DNA of 64,000 nucleotides, taken from contig NZ_BBIW01000009.1 of assembly GCF_000732325.1 (NCBI RefSeq), positions 186,001-250,000 of the forward strand, in the 5' to 3' direction. This document shows positions 17,250 to 26,149 of the stretch, piece after piece. How positions within the stretch are numbered: the stretch's first letter is position 1; each line of letters begins with the position of its first letter. Made by a program: the position numbers and the translations under genes. The notes under the pieces were generated by a model. The model had not been told where the DNA came from. It searched no databases and saw only the letters and a list, made by a program, of their open reading frames with translations. The DNA comes from Paenibacillus sp. TCA20. Lineage in GTDB: Bacteria; Bacillota; Bacilli; Paenibacillales; Paenibacillaceae.

Positions 17250-19571
17250 ATGAAATTTACTGACGGCTACTGGCATGTAAGATCTGGACTAAACGTACTT
17301 TACCCTGTGGAAATTCGTGATGTTGAGGTGAAGGAGGATTCCGTTACTGTATACGCATCGACCAAAAAAATCGAGCACAAAGGCCATACACTCAATACCA
17401 CCCTTCTTACGGTAAAATACAGCTCACCGATGAAGGACGTGATCTGTGTTGAGTATATTCACAACGATGTGGATGAGGTATTGCCTCAATTTCATATCCA
17501 TGAGGATGCAAATTCAACCGTTGATATTGCACAGGATAACACCAAGATAAGCCTAGCGAGTGGTGACCTCCGTGTGAACGTCGATCTTACAAGCGGCTGG
17601 AAAGTAGATTATAACTATGGTGAGAGAAGACTGACAGGCACCGGCTATAAAGGCCCGGCCTACATTAAGTCCACACTGGAGCCTGTCGTGCATATGCGCG
17701 AGCAATTAGATCTGGGAATCGGAGAATACATCTACGGGCTTGGCGAACGCTTTACTCCATTTGTGAAAAATGGCCAGGTCGTCGATATGTGGAATGAAGA
17801 CGGTGGAACCTCCAGCGAGCAGGCTTACAAAAATGTACCGTTTTATATGTCCAACTACGGTTATGGCATTTTTGTAGATCATCCAGAGCGTGTGTCCTAT
17901 GAGATTGCCTCCGAGAATGTATCCAAGGTGCAGTTCAGCGTTCCCGGCGAAAGCCTCAAATATTACATCATAGGCGGCAGCGATATGAAGGAAGTGCTGA
18001 ACAACTATACGACCCTGACGGGCAAACCGGCTCTGCCTCCGGCATGGTCATACGGGCTCTGGCTGACGACCTCCTTTACGACGAACTATGATGAGGCGAC
18101 CGTAAACAGCTTCGTGGACGGGATGCTGGAGAGAAATATTCCGCTGTCTGTCTTCCACTTTGACTGCTTCTGGATGAAGGAATTCCAGTGGTGTGATTTC
18201 AAATGGGATGAGGATGTATTCCCTGATCCTAAAGGCATGCTGGAGCGTCTGAAGAGCAAAGGACTGTCGATATGTGTCTGGATCAACCCTTATATCGGGC
18301 AGAAATCCTATCTGTTCCACGAAGGGAAGAAGCACGGCTATCTCGTCAAGAATCCGGATGGAACCGTATGGCAGTGGGATCGCTGGCAATCCGGCATGGG
18401 CCTCGTCGACTTTACCAATCCGGACGCGGTCCGTTGGTACAAAGACAAGCTCATTGAACTGGTGGACATGGGCGTAGACAGCTTCAAGACCGATTTTGGT
18501 GAGCGCATACCGACCCATGTCGTATACCATGACGGCTCCGATCCTGTGAAGATGCATAACTATTACACGTATCTCTACAACAAGACGGTGTTTGAGGCGC
18601 TTGAAGAATCCCGCGGCAAGAATGAAGCCATGCTGTTTGCCCGTTCTGCAACAGCCGGTGGTCAGCAGTTCCCGGTACATTGGGGCGGAGACTGCTCTGC
18701 GACCTATGCGTCCATGGCGGAAACACTGCGCGGCGGACTGTCTCTTGGCATGAGCGGATTCGGCTTCTGGAGCCATGACATCAGCGGCTTCGAGCAGACG
18801 GCTACGCCGGATCTGTATAAGCGCTGGAGTGCCTTTGGCCTGCTGTCCTCCCACAGTCGTCTGCATGGGAATGAGTCATACCGTGTACCGTGGCTGTTTG
18901 ATGAGGAAGCGGTGGATGTGCTGCGTTATTTTACGAACCTGAAGAGCACGCTTATGCCTTATCTGTATGCTGCATCTGTAGATGCTACAAAACAAGGTGT
19001 ACCGATGATGAGATCCATGGTGCTTGAATTTATGGACGATCTCAATTGTGCGCCGCTTGATCTACAATATATGCTGGGTGATTCCATGCTTGTCGCACCC
19101 ATCTTCAATGATCAGGGGGCAGGGCGTTATTATCTGCCGAAGGGAAGATGGACGCATTTCCTCACAGGCGAGACGAGAGAAGGCGGTCAGTGGTACAGCG
19201 AGCAGTATCATTATTTCAGCCTCCCGCTGTTTGTACGGGAGAACAGCCTCATTGCGGTGGGTCAGAACGATTCGCGCACGGATTATGACTTTGCGGATCA
19301 AGTACAGCTTCATCTGTTTGAATTGCAGGAGGGAGCTACTGCCACAACGGTTGTGTACAATACGGCAGCAGAAGAAGAACTCTCGGTGCAGGCAGAGCGT
19401 AAGGGCGGCGTGATTCGCGTGACCTCATCAGGCGCAGGGAAACCGTGGCAGCTTCTATTGAGAGGCTTACCAGAGCTGAGCCGTGTAGAAGGAGCATCTC
19501 TGGAGACAACAGAACAAGGGGTACTTCTTACGCCGTTGTCTACGACAGGAACATTTGAAATGACGGTGTAG
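17250..19571 (+). CDS. yicI: Alpha-xylosidase, GH31 (YicI)
   Basis: A 773-residue cytoplasmic GH31 enzyme that removes alpha-linked xylose from the non-reducing end of oligosaccharides such as isoprimeverose. It opens with MKFTDGYWHVRSGLNVLYP, characteristic of YicI. Asp415 in KTDFGERIPTHV is the nucleophile and Asp481 in HWGGDCSATY the acid/base, one residue away from E. coli YicI numbering (416 and 482). GLGERFTPFVKNGQ near 160 is also typical. AGGAG lies seven bases before ATG 17250; another in-frame ATG at 17244 is too close to it. It is the last gene of the operon and is followed by a strong terminator. Confidence 0.96.
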   Translation: MKFTDGYWHVRSGLNVLYPVEIRDVEVKEDSVTVYASTKKIEHKGHTLNTTLLTVKYSSPMKDVICVEYIHNDVDEVLPQFHIHEDANSTVDIAQDNTKISLASGDLRVNVDLTSGWKVDYNYGERRLTGTGYKGPAYIKSTLEPVVHMREQLDLGIGEYIYGLGERFTPFVKNGQVVDMWNEDGGTSSEQAYKNVPFYMSNYGYGIFVDHPERVSYEIASENVSKVQFSVPGESLKYYIIGGSDMKEVLNNYTTLTGKPALPPAWSYGLWLTTSFTTNYDEATVNSFVDGMLERNIPLSVFHFDCFWMKEFQWCDFKWDEDVFPDPKGMLERLKSKGLSICVWINPYIGQKSYLFHEGKKHGYLVKNPDGTVWQWDRWQSGMGLVDFTNPDAVRWYKDKLIELVDMGVDSFKTDFGERIPTHVVYHDGSDPVKMHNYYTYLYNKTVFEALEESRGKNEAMLFARSATAGGQQFPVHWGGDCSATYASMAETLRGGLSLGMSGFGFWSHDISGFEQTATPDLYKRWSAFGLLSSHSRLHGNESYRVPWLFDEEAVDVLRYFTNLKSTLMPYLYAASVDATKQGVPMMRSMVLEFMDDLNCAPLDLQYMLGDSMLVAPIFNDQGAGRYYLPKGRWTHFLTGETREGGQWYSEQYHYFSLPLFVRENSLIAVGQNDSRTDYDFADQVQLHLFELQEGATATTVVYNTAAEEELSVQAERKGGVIRVTSSGAGKPWQLLLRGLPELSRVEGASLETTEQGVLLTPLSTTGTFEMTV

Positions 19572-19593
19572 TATAAAATTAGACGAATTCAGT

Positions 19594-19632
19594 AAAACAG
19601 GCCGGGTCGCTGTGAAGTGACCCGGCCTGTTT
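19594..19632. terminator. Bidirectional terminator after yicI
   Basis: A 14-bp GC-rich stem AAACAGGCCGGGTC / GACCCGGCCTGTTT with a 10-nt loop, between convergent genes. Confidence 0.9.
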
Positions 19633-19673
19633 ATTGTAAGGTTCTTTGGATCTGAACCACTCGATATGATGAT

Positions 19674-19742
19674 GATGATGATGATATTAGAACTCTGATG
19701 ATGATGATATTAGAACTCTGATGATGATGATATTAGAACTCT
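19674..19742. repeat. Three perfect 23-bp tandem repeats over the 3' end of the acetyltransferase gene
   Basis: The unit is (GAT)4 followed by ATTAGAACTCT; three exact copies follow one another, preceded by further GAT triplets from 19664. The last copy contains the stop codon and final residues of the minus-strand acetyltransferase gene, so the gene end has been copied twice outward. Confidence 0.95.
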
Positions 19743-20317
19743 TGACCCCGAACCTTCGAGAATACATAAGTGTCACGCATCGTACCGTCTACCCCAATAC
19801 TGTCTCCCCGCAGTGTACCTTCCAGTACAAACCCTGCCCGTTTGGCTACATTAGCACTGTTTGTATTTCGGGCATCGCAGCGAATCTCAATTCGATTCGC
19901 GCCAAACTCCTTCACTGCAAAATCGGTAACGGCATGCACTGCTTCCGTGATGTAGCCTTGTCCCGCATAAGCGCTGTGGACCCAGTAGCCGATCTCGAAC
20001 TTCCGGGTCTCCCAGTTGATCCGGTGCAGTCCACTGCTGCCGATGAGACTGCCGGAATCCCTCTTAAACAGCAGGAGCTGCAGATCCGTGCGCTCTGCGA
20101 AGCGAATCGCGGACTGCCTGATCTGCGTTTCGGATTCCGCTATCGTTGGTGCAGTCTTGGCCCAAGGCATCCAGGGTGCCAGCTCCGCGAGGCTTTCTTT
20201 AACAGCCTGGTTTATTAGCGTACCGTCACCCGGTCTCGGTGCACGTATGATCAGCCTTTCGCTATCTATGCTGTCCGGGAAATTGAGCAGAATCGGATTG
20301 ATCTTGGCGTTGCTCAT
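19733..20317 (-). CDS. GNAT family N-acetyltransferase (RimJ/RimL type)
   Basis: A 194-residue acetyl-CoA-dependent acetyltransferase. The beta-bulge and acetyl-CoA pyrophosphate loop are seen in EIGYWVHSAYAGQGYITEAV (about 128-147, with QGY in place of RGx), followed by IEIRCDARNTNSANVAKRAGF, both typical of RimJ/RimL-like enzymes that modify protein N-termini or small amines. AGGAGGGG is placed six bases before the ATG. The gene stands alone, convergent with yicI; its stop codon lies in the third copy of a tandem repeat. The substrate is unknown. Confidence 0.93.
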   Translation of the reverse strand: MSNAKINPILLNFPDSIDSERLIIRAPRPGDGTLINQAVKESLAELAPWMPWAKTAPTIAESETQIRQSAIRFAERTDLQLLLFKRDSGSLIGSSGLHRINWETRKFEIGYWVHSAYAGQGYITEAVHAVTDFAVKEFGANRIEIRCDARNTNSANVAKRAGFVLEGTLRGDSIGVDGTMRDTYVFSKVRGQEF

Positions 20318-20378
20318 AGCAGCCCCTCCTAGAAAATTTTTCTAATAAACATAACATGGTACGTGACGATGATCAACC

Positions 20379-20441
20379 CGAAAAATGAGCACCAAAAACG
20401 AAATTTCACACCTTATCAATCGCTTGAATTGAAAGTATGAT
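20379..20441 (+). promoter_or_regulatory. Candidate activator-dependent promoter of the 20500 importer operon
   Basis: CGAAA occurs at 20379 and again exactly 20 bp later at 20399, in partly similar contexts. The second copy runs into TTATCA (20413-20418), 17-bp spacer, TATGAT (20436-20441). Direct half-sites two helical turns apart next to a poor -35 are what AraC-type response regulators such as the one at 26124 use. Confidence 0.45.
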
Positions 20442-20453
20442 GGATTTATCAAA

Positions 20454-20467
20454 TGTAAGTGCTTACA
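20454..20467. promoter_or_regulatory. cre-like site (CcpA operator candidate)
   Basis: TGTAAGTGCTTACA matches the cre consensus TGWAANCGNTNWCA except for T in place of the central C. It lies just downstream of the predicted transcription start and would block the operon when preferred sugars are present. Confidence 0.6.
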
Positions 20468-20499
20468 CATGAATATTACAAAATGAAGGGGGCTCCTCT

Positions 20500-21477
20500 A
20501 TGGACATGGAACCTCGCCAAGCACCATCCGTTTCTGCTAAGAATGCCAAGGCTCCCCGAGCTTCAGCAGCACTCCAGCTGGGGAAGAAATTTCTTAGACA
20601 GAAGCACATACAGACAATGGCTCTGCTTGGTGTAGTCTGGATGTTCATATTCAACTACATCCCGATGTACGGCATTATTATCGCTTTCAAGGAGTACGAC
20701 ATTATCGGCTCCATATCCGAAGCGCCCTGGGTAGGGCTGGAGCACTTCAGAGAGTTCCTGGATGATGATAGTCTCGGTAATGTGATTCGAAACACGCTCG
20801 GAATGAGCTTGCTCAAGCTCATCATCGGTTTTCCGCTTCCGATCCTGTTCGCCCTGTTCCTCAATGAGCTGAGGAGCATTAAATTCAAACGCACAGTACA
20901 GACGATCTCCTACCTGCCTCACTTTCTATCATGGGTTGTTCTTGGAGGCATTCTGGCGACATGGCTGTCGGATATCGGGGTGCTCAATAACATTCTGATG
21001 GCACTGAATATCATCGATGAGCCGATTAGCTATCTGGCCGAGCCAAAATATTTCTGGACGATTATTATTGCCTCTGATATATGGAAGGAGCTTGGCTGGT
21101 CTGCAATTATCTATCTGGCCGCCATATCCAGTGTATCGCCTGAAATGTATGAAGCAGCAACGATTGATGGCGCTGGACGATTCCAGAAGATGTGGTACGT
21201 TACGCTGCCTTCCATCAAATCAACGATTACAATTCTGTTTATTCTCGCGGTGAGCGGTGTGCTGAATTCTAACTTTGACCAGATTCTCGTGCTGCGCAAC
21301 TCCCTGAACGACAGTGCAAGTAATGTTATCGACTACTATGTGTACCAGACCGGAATTTTGTCCGGACGTTATTCCTATTCGACGGCAGTTGGCTTGATCA
21401 AATCGGTCATCGCGCTTATTCTCCTGCTGCTTGCTAACAAGGTATCGAAGAAGATTAACGGAACATCCCTTTATTAG
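20500..21477 (+). CDS. Oligosaccharide ABC transporter permease, LplB/YtcP-associated type
   Basis: A 325-residue membrane protein with six hydrophobic segments after a basic 40-residue cytoplasmic N-terminus. NYIPMYGIIIAFKEYD near residue 50 and the EAA loop YEAATIDGAGRFQKMWYVTLP mark it as LplB-like, the larger of the two permeases in this CUT1 subgroup. AAGGGGG precedes the ATG. It opens an operon of permease, permease, binding protein, histidine kinase and response regulator. Confidence 0.94.
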   Translation: MDMEPRQAPSVSAKNAKAPRASAALQLGKKFLRQKHIQTMALLGVVWMFIFNYIPMYGIIIAFKEYDIIGSISEAPWVGLEHFREFLDDDSLGNVIRNTLGMSLLKLIIGFPLPILFALFLNELRSIKFKRTVQTISYLPHFLSWVVLGGILATWLSDIGVLNNILMALNIIDEPISYLAEPKYFWTIIIASDIWKELGWSAIIYLAAISSVSPEMYEAATIDGAGRFQKMWYVTLPSIKSTITILFILAVSGVLNSNFDQILVLRNSLNDSASNVIDYYVYQTGILSGRYSYSTAVGLIKSVIALILLLLANKVSKKINGTSLY

Positions 21478-21498
21478 GAGAAAGGAGGGTCTATAGCC

Positions 21499-22389
21499 TT
21501 GTGGACGCTTAATCGCAGAACCAAAGGGGAGTTCGCTTTTGATACATTGAATACCCTGATTATGCTCATTGTTTGTTTTCTGACGATGTATCCCATCTGG
21601 TATGTTCTTGTAAATGCCTTTAACGATGGAACGGATGCCATGCGCGGCGGGATTTACTGGTGGCCTCGTGAATTCAGTCTCGATAATTTCAAGGCCGTGT
21701 TTGACAGCCCTGGCATTATGACAGCAATGGGGATTACCGTTGCAAAGACAGTGGTTGGTACCGCAGTGCACGTCTTTTTTACCGCCATGGTGGCTTACGC
21801 CTTCTCTCGCAAGGATTTGATCGGAGGCAAGCTGTACATTCTGATGGGAACCGTCACTTTATTCTTCGGGGGAGGACTCATTCCGACCTTCCTGCTCATT
21901 CGGGATTTGCATTTGCTGGACAATTTTCTCGTCTACATCATTCCCGTTATGTTCAGCTTCTTCGACCTCATCATCTTTATGACCTTCTTCAGGGAAATTC
22001 CCGAAGGACTGGAGGAAGCTGCACGTATTGATGGTGCCAACGACTGGTCGATCTTCCTGAGAATTGTGCTCCCGGTATCCCTGCCTGTCATTGCGACCAT
22101 TTCTCTCTTCCATGGTGTTTATCAGTGGAATGACTATTTTACCGGAATGATCTATATCAACAATACCGACCTGCAGCCGATACAGACTTATCTGTACCGC
22201 GTCGTTGCCCAGTCGAGCTCCAATCAGATGGTAGCGGCTGTGCAGGGAACGGCAGCGACCAAGACGGTGACTTCACAGTCGATTAAACTGGCGACCATGG
22301 TCGTCACGACGCTTCCGATTGTGTTCGTATATCCATTTCTGCAAAAGTACTTCGTAAAGGGGATGATGATCGGATCCATCAAAGGTTAA
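21499..22389 (+). CDS. Oligosaccharide ABC transporter permease, YtcP type
   Basis: A 296-residue membrane protein, partner of the LplB-like permease 21 bp upstream. The start codon is TTG with AAAGGAGGG nine bases ahead. NAFNDGTDAMRGGIYWWPREF near residue 38 (given as NAFND and GGIYWWPREF) and the EAA loop EAARIDGANDWSIF are YtcP features; the end, KYFVKGMMIGSIKG, is the invariant C-terminal signature of the group. It has six membrane segments. Confidence 0.94.
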   Translation: MWTLNRRTKGEFAFDTLNTLIMLIVCFLTMYPIWYVLVNAFNDGTDAMRGGIYWWPREFSLDNFKAVFDSPGIMTAMGITVAKTVVGTAVHVFFTAMVAYAFSRKDLIGGKLYILMGTVTLFFGGGLIPTFLLIRDLHLLDNFLVYIIPVMFSFFDLIIFMTFFREIPEGLEEAARIDGANDWSIFLRIVLPVSLPVIATISLFHGVYQWNDYFTGMIYINNTDLQPIQTYLYRVVAQSSSNQMVAAVQGTAATKTVTSQSIKLATMVVTTLPIVFVYPFLQKYFVKGMMIGSIKG

Positions 22390-22444
22390 GTGTACGACAT
22401 CGTATAGGAACGGTATACAAATAAGCCGAAAAGGGGTTAAATGC

Positions 22445-24112
22445 ATGAACCAAACATGGGGCTTGAAAAGAGTTCTGATTCTGCTGGCTTCACTCGTACT
22501 TATCTTTACCACGGCATGTTCTTCCTCGGGAGGAGCAGAAGAGACCGATACAGAGACACCGGACACAGAGACGCCAGCGGTTCAGCTGACGAAGGATGAT
22601 CCGGGCTGGAAAGTGGATACTTCACCGATTACATTCGATTGGTACTTGAATTTCTCCTGGTTTCCAAACCAGTGGGGTGTAGATCCTACAACAAAATATA
22701 TTACAGAAAAAACAGGCGTCAGTCTTAATTTTATCGTACCGGCAGGAAATGAAAGCGAAAAAATGAATACTTTAATAGCATCCGGTAAACTCCCGGATTT
22801 CATTACGCTCGATAAAGGTGAAGATGCCGTTCAGAAGATGATCGACGGAGGTCTGGTGCTTCCGCTGAATGAGCTCGCTGAAGAATATGATCCATACTTC
22901 TTTACTGCATCGGATGCAGCGAAGCTGTCCTGGTACACACAGCCGGACGGTAAAGTATATGCTTATCCGAATGCTTCTTCCTCACCGAAGGATTATGAGC
23001 AGTATGCTGACACCTATATTTCAAACCAAGTATTTCTCGTAAGAAAAGATATGTATGAAGCGATCGGCAGCCCGGATATGCGAACACCGGAAGGCTTCCT
23101 TGCCGCACTTGAGGCGGCCAAAGAGAAGTTCCCTGATGTGAATGGTCAGCCGCTCATTCCACTGGGTATGCATGAATTTACGGAGAACGGCAACTACTCG
23201 CTTGAAGGATATATTCAGAACCTGCTCGCAATTCCGAAGGAGAAGGACGGCAAGCTCTACGACCGTGCAACGGATCCCGAGTATGTGAGATGGCTGAAGA
23301 CCTTGCGTACTGCAAATGAAAAAGGATTGTTATCCAAGGATATCTTCATCGATAAACGTCCACAAATGGAAGAGAAAATTGCGCAAGGCAGATACTTTGC
23401 CATGATTTATCAGCGCAGTGACCTTGCTGCTCAGCAAAATACGCTGTATGCAAATGATCCGAATTCCGTATACATCGCTGTAGATGGACCATCAAACACC
23501 AACTTGGATACACCAACGCTGGATGGACCGGGAATTTCAGGCTGGACGGTGACACTGATCTCCAAGAATGTGAAGGATAAGGCACGTGCGATCCGCTTCC
23601 TGAGCTACCTGAACAGTGAAGAAGGCAACAAGGACCTCTACCTAGGTGAGAAAGGTGTCACCTATGACACGATTGACGGCAAGGATCAGTTTAAGCCGGA
23701 AGCCTTAGAACTGCTGAATAAGGATCGTTCCGCCTTCGACAAAGAGTACGGTGCTTCATTTACCTTCTGGATGCTGATGAACACGAATATTACTGCACAG
23801 TGGACTCCGCCGTCAGTTGAGCCGTTCAAGCAAATGGAGGATTGGACCAAGGGCAAAACAGTAAGCGCTTCCGAATTTGAATTACTCAATCCGACAGGGA
23901 ACTCGCCGGAAGGAATTATTAATACGAAGCTTGCTCAGCTGTGGGGCAAGACGCTGCCGAAGCTGCTGATGTCAGAATCCGAAGCGGAGTTTGATTCCGT
24001 CTGGACGGAATATCAAGAGAAGCGTGAGAAGGAAGGACTTGCAGAGGTTCAGGCCTTCCAGCAGAAGAAATACGAGGAGAACGTTTCGAAGCTGGCTGAA
24101 TTTCTGAAATAG
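22445..24112 (+). CDS. Oligosaccharide-binding lipoprotein (LipO/YtcQ type)
   Basis: A 555-residue binding protein. The signal peptide ends in TTAC with Cys25 lipidated, followed by a linker of repeated Thr-Glu-Thr-Pro. The mature region contains FDWYLNFSWFPNQWG, PDFITLDKGEDAVQKMID and PLNELAEEYDPYF, and closely parallels the truncated protein at the left edge of the window. AAAAGGGG precedes the ATG. It lies between the two permeases and the sensory pair that probably controls it. The ligand is not evident. Confidence 0.93.
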   Translation: MNQTWGLKRVLILLASLVLIFTTACSSSGGAEETDTETPDTETPAVQLTKDDPGWKVDTSPITFDWYLNFSWFPNQWGVDPTTKYITEKTGVSLNFIVPAGNESEKMNTLIASGKLPDFITLDKGEDAVQKMIDGGLVLPLNELAEEYDPYFFTASDAAKLSWYTQPDGKVYAYPNASSSPKDYEQYADTYISNQVFLVRKDMYEAIGSPDMRTPEGFLAALEAAKEKFPDVNGQPLIPLGMHEFTENGNYSLEGYIQNLLAIPKEKDGKLYDRATDPEYVRWLKTLRTANEKGLLSKDIFIDKRPQMEEKIAQGRYFAMIYQRSDLAAQQNTLYANDPNSVYIAVDGPSNTNLDTPTLDGPGISGWTVTLISKNVKDKARAIRFLSYLNSEEGNKDLYLGEKGVTYDTIDGKDQFKPEALELLNKDRSAFDKEYGASFTFWMLMNTNITAQWTPPSVEPFKQMEDWTKGKTVSASEFELLNPTGNSPEGIINTKLAQLWGKTLPKLLMSESEAEFDSVWTEYQEKREKEGLAEVQAFQQKKYEENVSKLAEFLK

Positions 24113-24148
24113 GCTGATCATGTAATGAAATGAAATGTTAAGGTTCGA

Positions 24149-26149
24149 ATGACCCGCAGACTGCGGGTTTTTCGAGCTTTTACCCGCAAATACATGCAGA
24201 AATGGGATGGGTTTATTGTGATGAGAAGAGGAACCAATCTGGTGCAGAGCTTTGTCTCCTGGTGGGAGCACAGATCCCTGCAGAGTCGTCTGATTGCAGC
24301 GTATATTGCCATAATATTGGTGCCAAGTCTGCTCGTATCCATCGTTTCTTTTCGTGCGATTAATGAGACTTATATGAAGGATGCGGTAGACAAGAGTGCC
24401 TATATTCTCGATATGGAGAAGCTGCATATCATGAACCAGATTGAGTCCATGGAGCGTTCGGCGCAGCTTGCTGTTTCGGACAAAGAGGTGCTGAATTATT
24501 TGACGAGGAAGACAGAGCCTCCTCTGGGAGAACTGGTCGATTTTAATATGAGCGCTTTTGTTAATCTGACAAGAATCCAGTTCAACAATCCGAACATTGA
24601 GCATTTGCATCTGTTCACGGACAATCCATATGCCTATGAAATATGGCCGATTATTTTTAATGAACGACGAATCAAGGATGAGATCTGGTACGAGGATACG
24701 TATGGTCTTGGTGATCTGCAGATGTGGTCATTTCAGAACACCGACCTCGATCTTATTAAACGAACGGTAGAGCAGGAGCCCAAGGTATCTTTGCTGCGTG
24801 AGATCAGTGTCATTAGTGGAGAACATTCCGGCATTATTCAGGTAGATATGCTGCTCTCGGAATTCTCACCCCGAACCTTTACGGTCCAGGATGAGCAGTC
24901 CCAGCTGTTTCTGATTGATGAAGAAGGAGAGATCTTCTCTCGCGCGAAACAGTCACTGCTCAGCGATGCTCCCATGATGGAGCAGGCCATTCAGGCTAAA
25001 TTCCAAGCGTTGTCTGATGGTGAGCCTTGGCAGATGGAATACAAGGAGGCGGGCAAATCCTATATATTTCTGAGCGTCCCGCTAGAGGGTTTGAATGCCC
25101 ATTTGCTAAATGTACTGTCCATGGAAGATGTGCTGGCGCAAATTTCCAAGATCCGTAACACGACGATCGGGATTAATATTTTGTTCATTATTATTTTTAC
25201 AATTATTGCTTATGTGCTCAACTCCTTCATTCTGAAAAATCTCGTCAGACTCACAGATGCGATGAAAATGGCGCGTCGCGGAGAGCTGTATACGGGAGTC
25301 GTTATCCGGGGCGGCGGGGAGATTGGCGAGCTGGCCTTTCATTTCAATAAGCTGATGAACAAGATTAACGAGCTGGTCGCTGTGGCTGTCCGTAAGGAAG
25401 CGATGTCCAAGGAAGCCGAACTCAGAACACTGCATAATCAGATTGACTCTCATTTTCTGTACAATACACTGGAGAATATCCGAATGCTGGCCGAGATGGA
25501 GGATCAGCGGGCAATCGCGGATTCGCTTACCTCACTTGGAGGGATGATGCGGTATAACTTCAAATGGTCAGGGGATTATGTGAAGCTGAGAGATGAGCTG
25601 AGGCATATCCGAAATTATATTGAAGTCATGAATATCCGGTTTGATACACCGATTACGCTGAGTGTCGATGTGCCGAACGCGATGCTGGAAACCGAAGTGC
25701 TGAAGATGTCGCTTCAGCCCATTGTGGAGAACAGCGTCAAGCATGGCTGGTATGAGGAAGCCGAGGAGGGCGGATCCAAGGATAAGACGATTATTATCCG
25801 GGCAGAGGCGGTCCGCGGCAAATGCCGAATCTGGATCCAGGATAACGGATCGGGCATGGCGGAGGAAGATCTGAAGCTGCTAAGGAATCAGCTCCACAGC
25901 TCAAGCTCCGAGAAGGTGAATTCAGAAACCGTACCTGCTTCGAGTGCAGCGAATGAGGTCAGCCGATCGAATCCATCTGCTGGGATTGGGCTGATGAATG
26001 TACATCAGCGGATTCAGCTTTTTTTTGGAGCACAATACGGTCTGATGATCCATAGTACACAGGGGGTCGGTACGATCGTTACCATTACTTTGCCAACAGT
26101 GGTCATGACAGGGGGAGATGAAGGTGAGGAAACTCATAATCGTGGATGA
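24149..26149 (+). CDS. Membrane histidine kinase, YesM type
   Basis: A 666-residue sensor kinase. One membrane segment at about 48-68 (LIAAYIAIILVPSLLVSIVS) is followed by a Cache-like extracellular domain to about 330, a second membrane segment at about 334-356, a HAMP linker, the YesM-type phosphoacceptor region NQIDSHFLYNTLENIRML and an ATPase domain with QPIVENSVKHG, DNGSGM and GIGLMNVH. The start at 24149 has no good ribosome binding site; ATG 24221 is an alternative that keeps both membrane segments. The 3' end overlaps the response regulator gene. It is inferred to sense sugar outside the cell or at the binding protein, and to phosphorylate the next gene product. Confidence 0.92.
   Translation: MTRRLRVFRAFTRKYMQKWDGFIVMRRGTNLVQSFVSWWEHRSLQSRLIAAYIAIILVPSLLVSIVSFRAINETYMKDAVDKSAYILDMEKLHIMNQIESMERSAQLAVSDKEVLNYLTRKTEPPLGELVDFNMSAFVNLTRIQFNNPNIEHLHLFTDNPYAYEIWPIIFNERRIKDEIWYEDTYGLGDLQMWSFQNTDLDLIKRTVEQEPKVSLLREISVISGEHSGIIQVDMLLSEFSPRTFTVQDEQSQLFLIDEEGEIFSRAKQSLLSDAPMMEQAIQAKFQALSDGEPWQMEYKEAGKSYIFLSVPLEGLNAHLLNVLSMEDVLAQISKIRNTTIGINILFIIIFTIIAYVLNSFILKNLVRLTDAMKMARRGELYTGVVIRGGGEIGELAFHFNKLMNKINELVAVAVRKEAMSKEAELRTLHNQIDSHFLYNTLENIRMLAEMEDQRAIADSLTSLGGMMRYNFKWSGDYVKLRDELRHIRNYIEVMNIRFDTPITLSVDVPNAMLETEVLKMSLQPIVENSVKHGWYEEAEEGGSKDKTIIIRAEAVRGKCRIWIQDNGSGMAEEDLKLLRNQLHSSSSEKVNSETVPASSAANEVSRSNPSAGIGLMNVHQRIQLFFGAQYGLMIHSTQGVGTIVTITLPTVVMTGGDEGEETHNRG

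Noticed and set aside
18048-18866. A 272-residue minus-strand frame inside yicI
   Set aside because: Antisense to catalytic regions of YicI, with no domain or start signal.
19674-19742. The regular repeats as a CRISPR array
   Set aside because: The copies are directly adjacent with no spacers and no cas genes are near; this is a tandem repeat.
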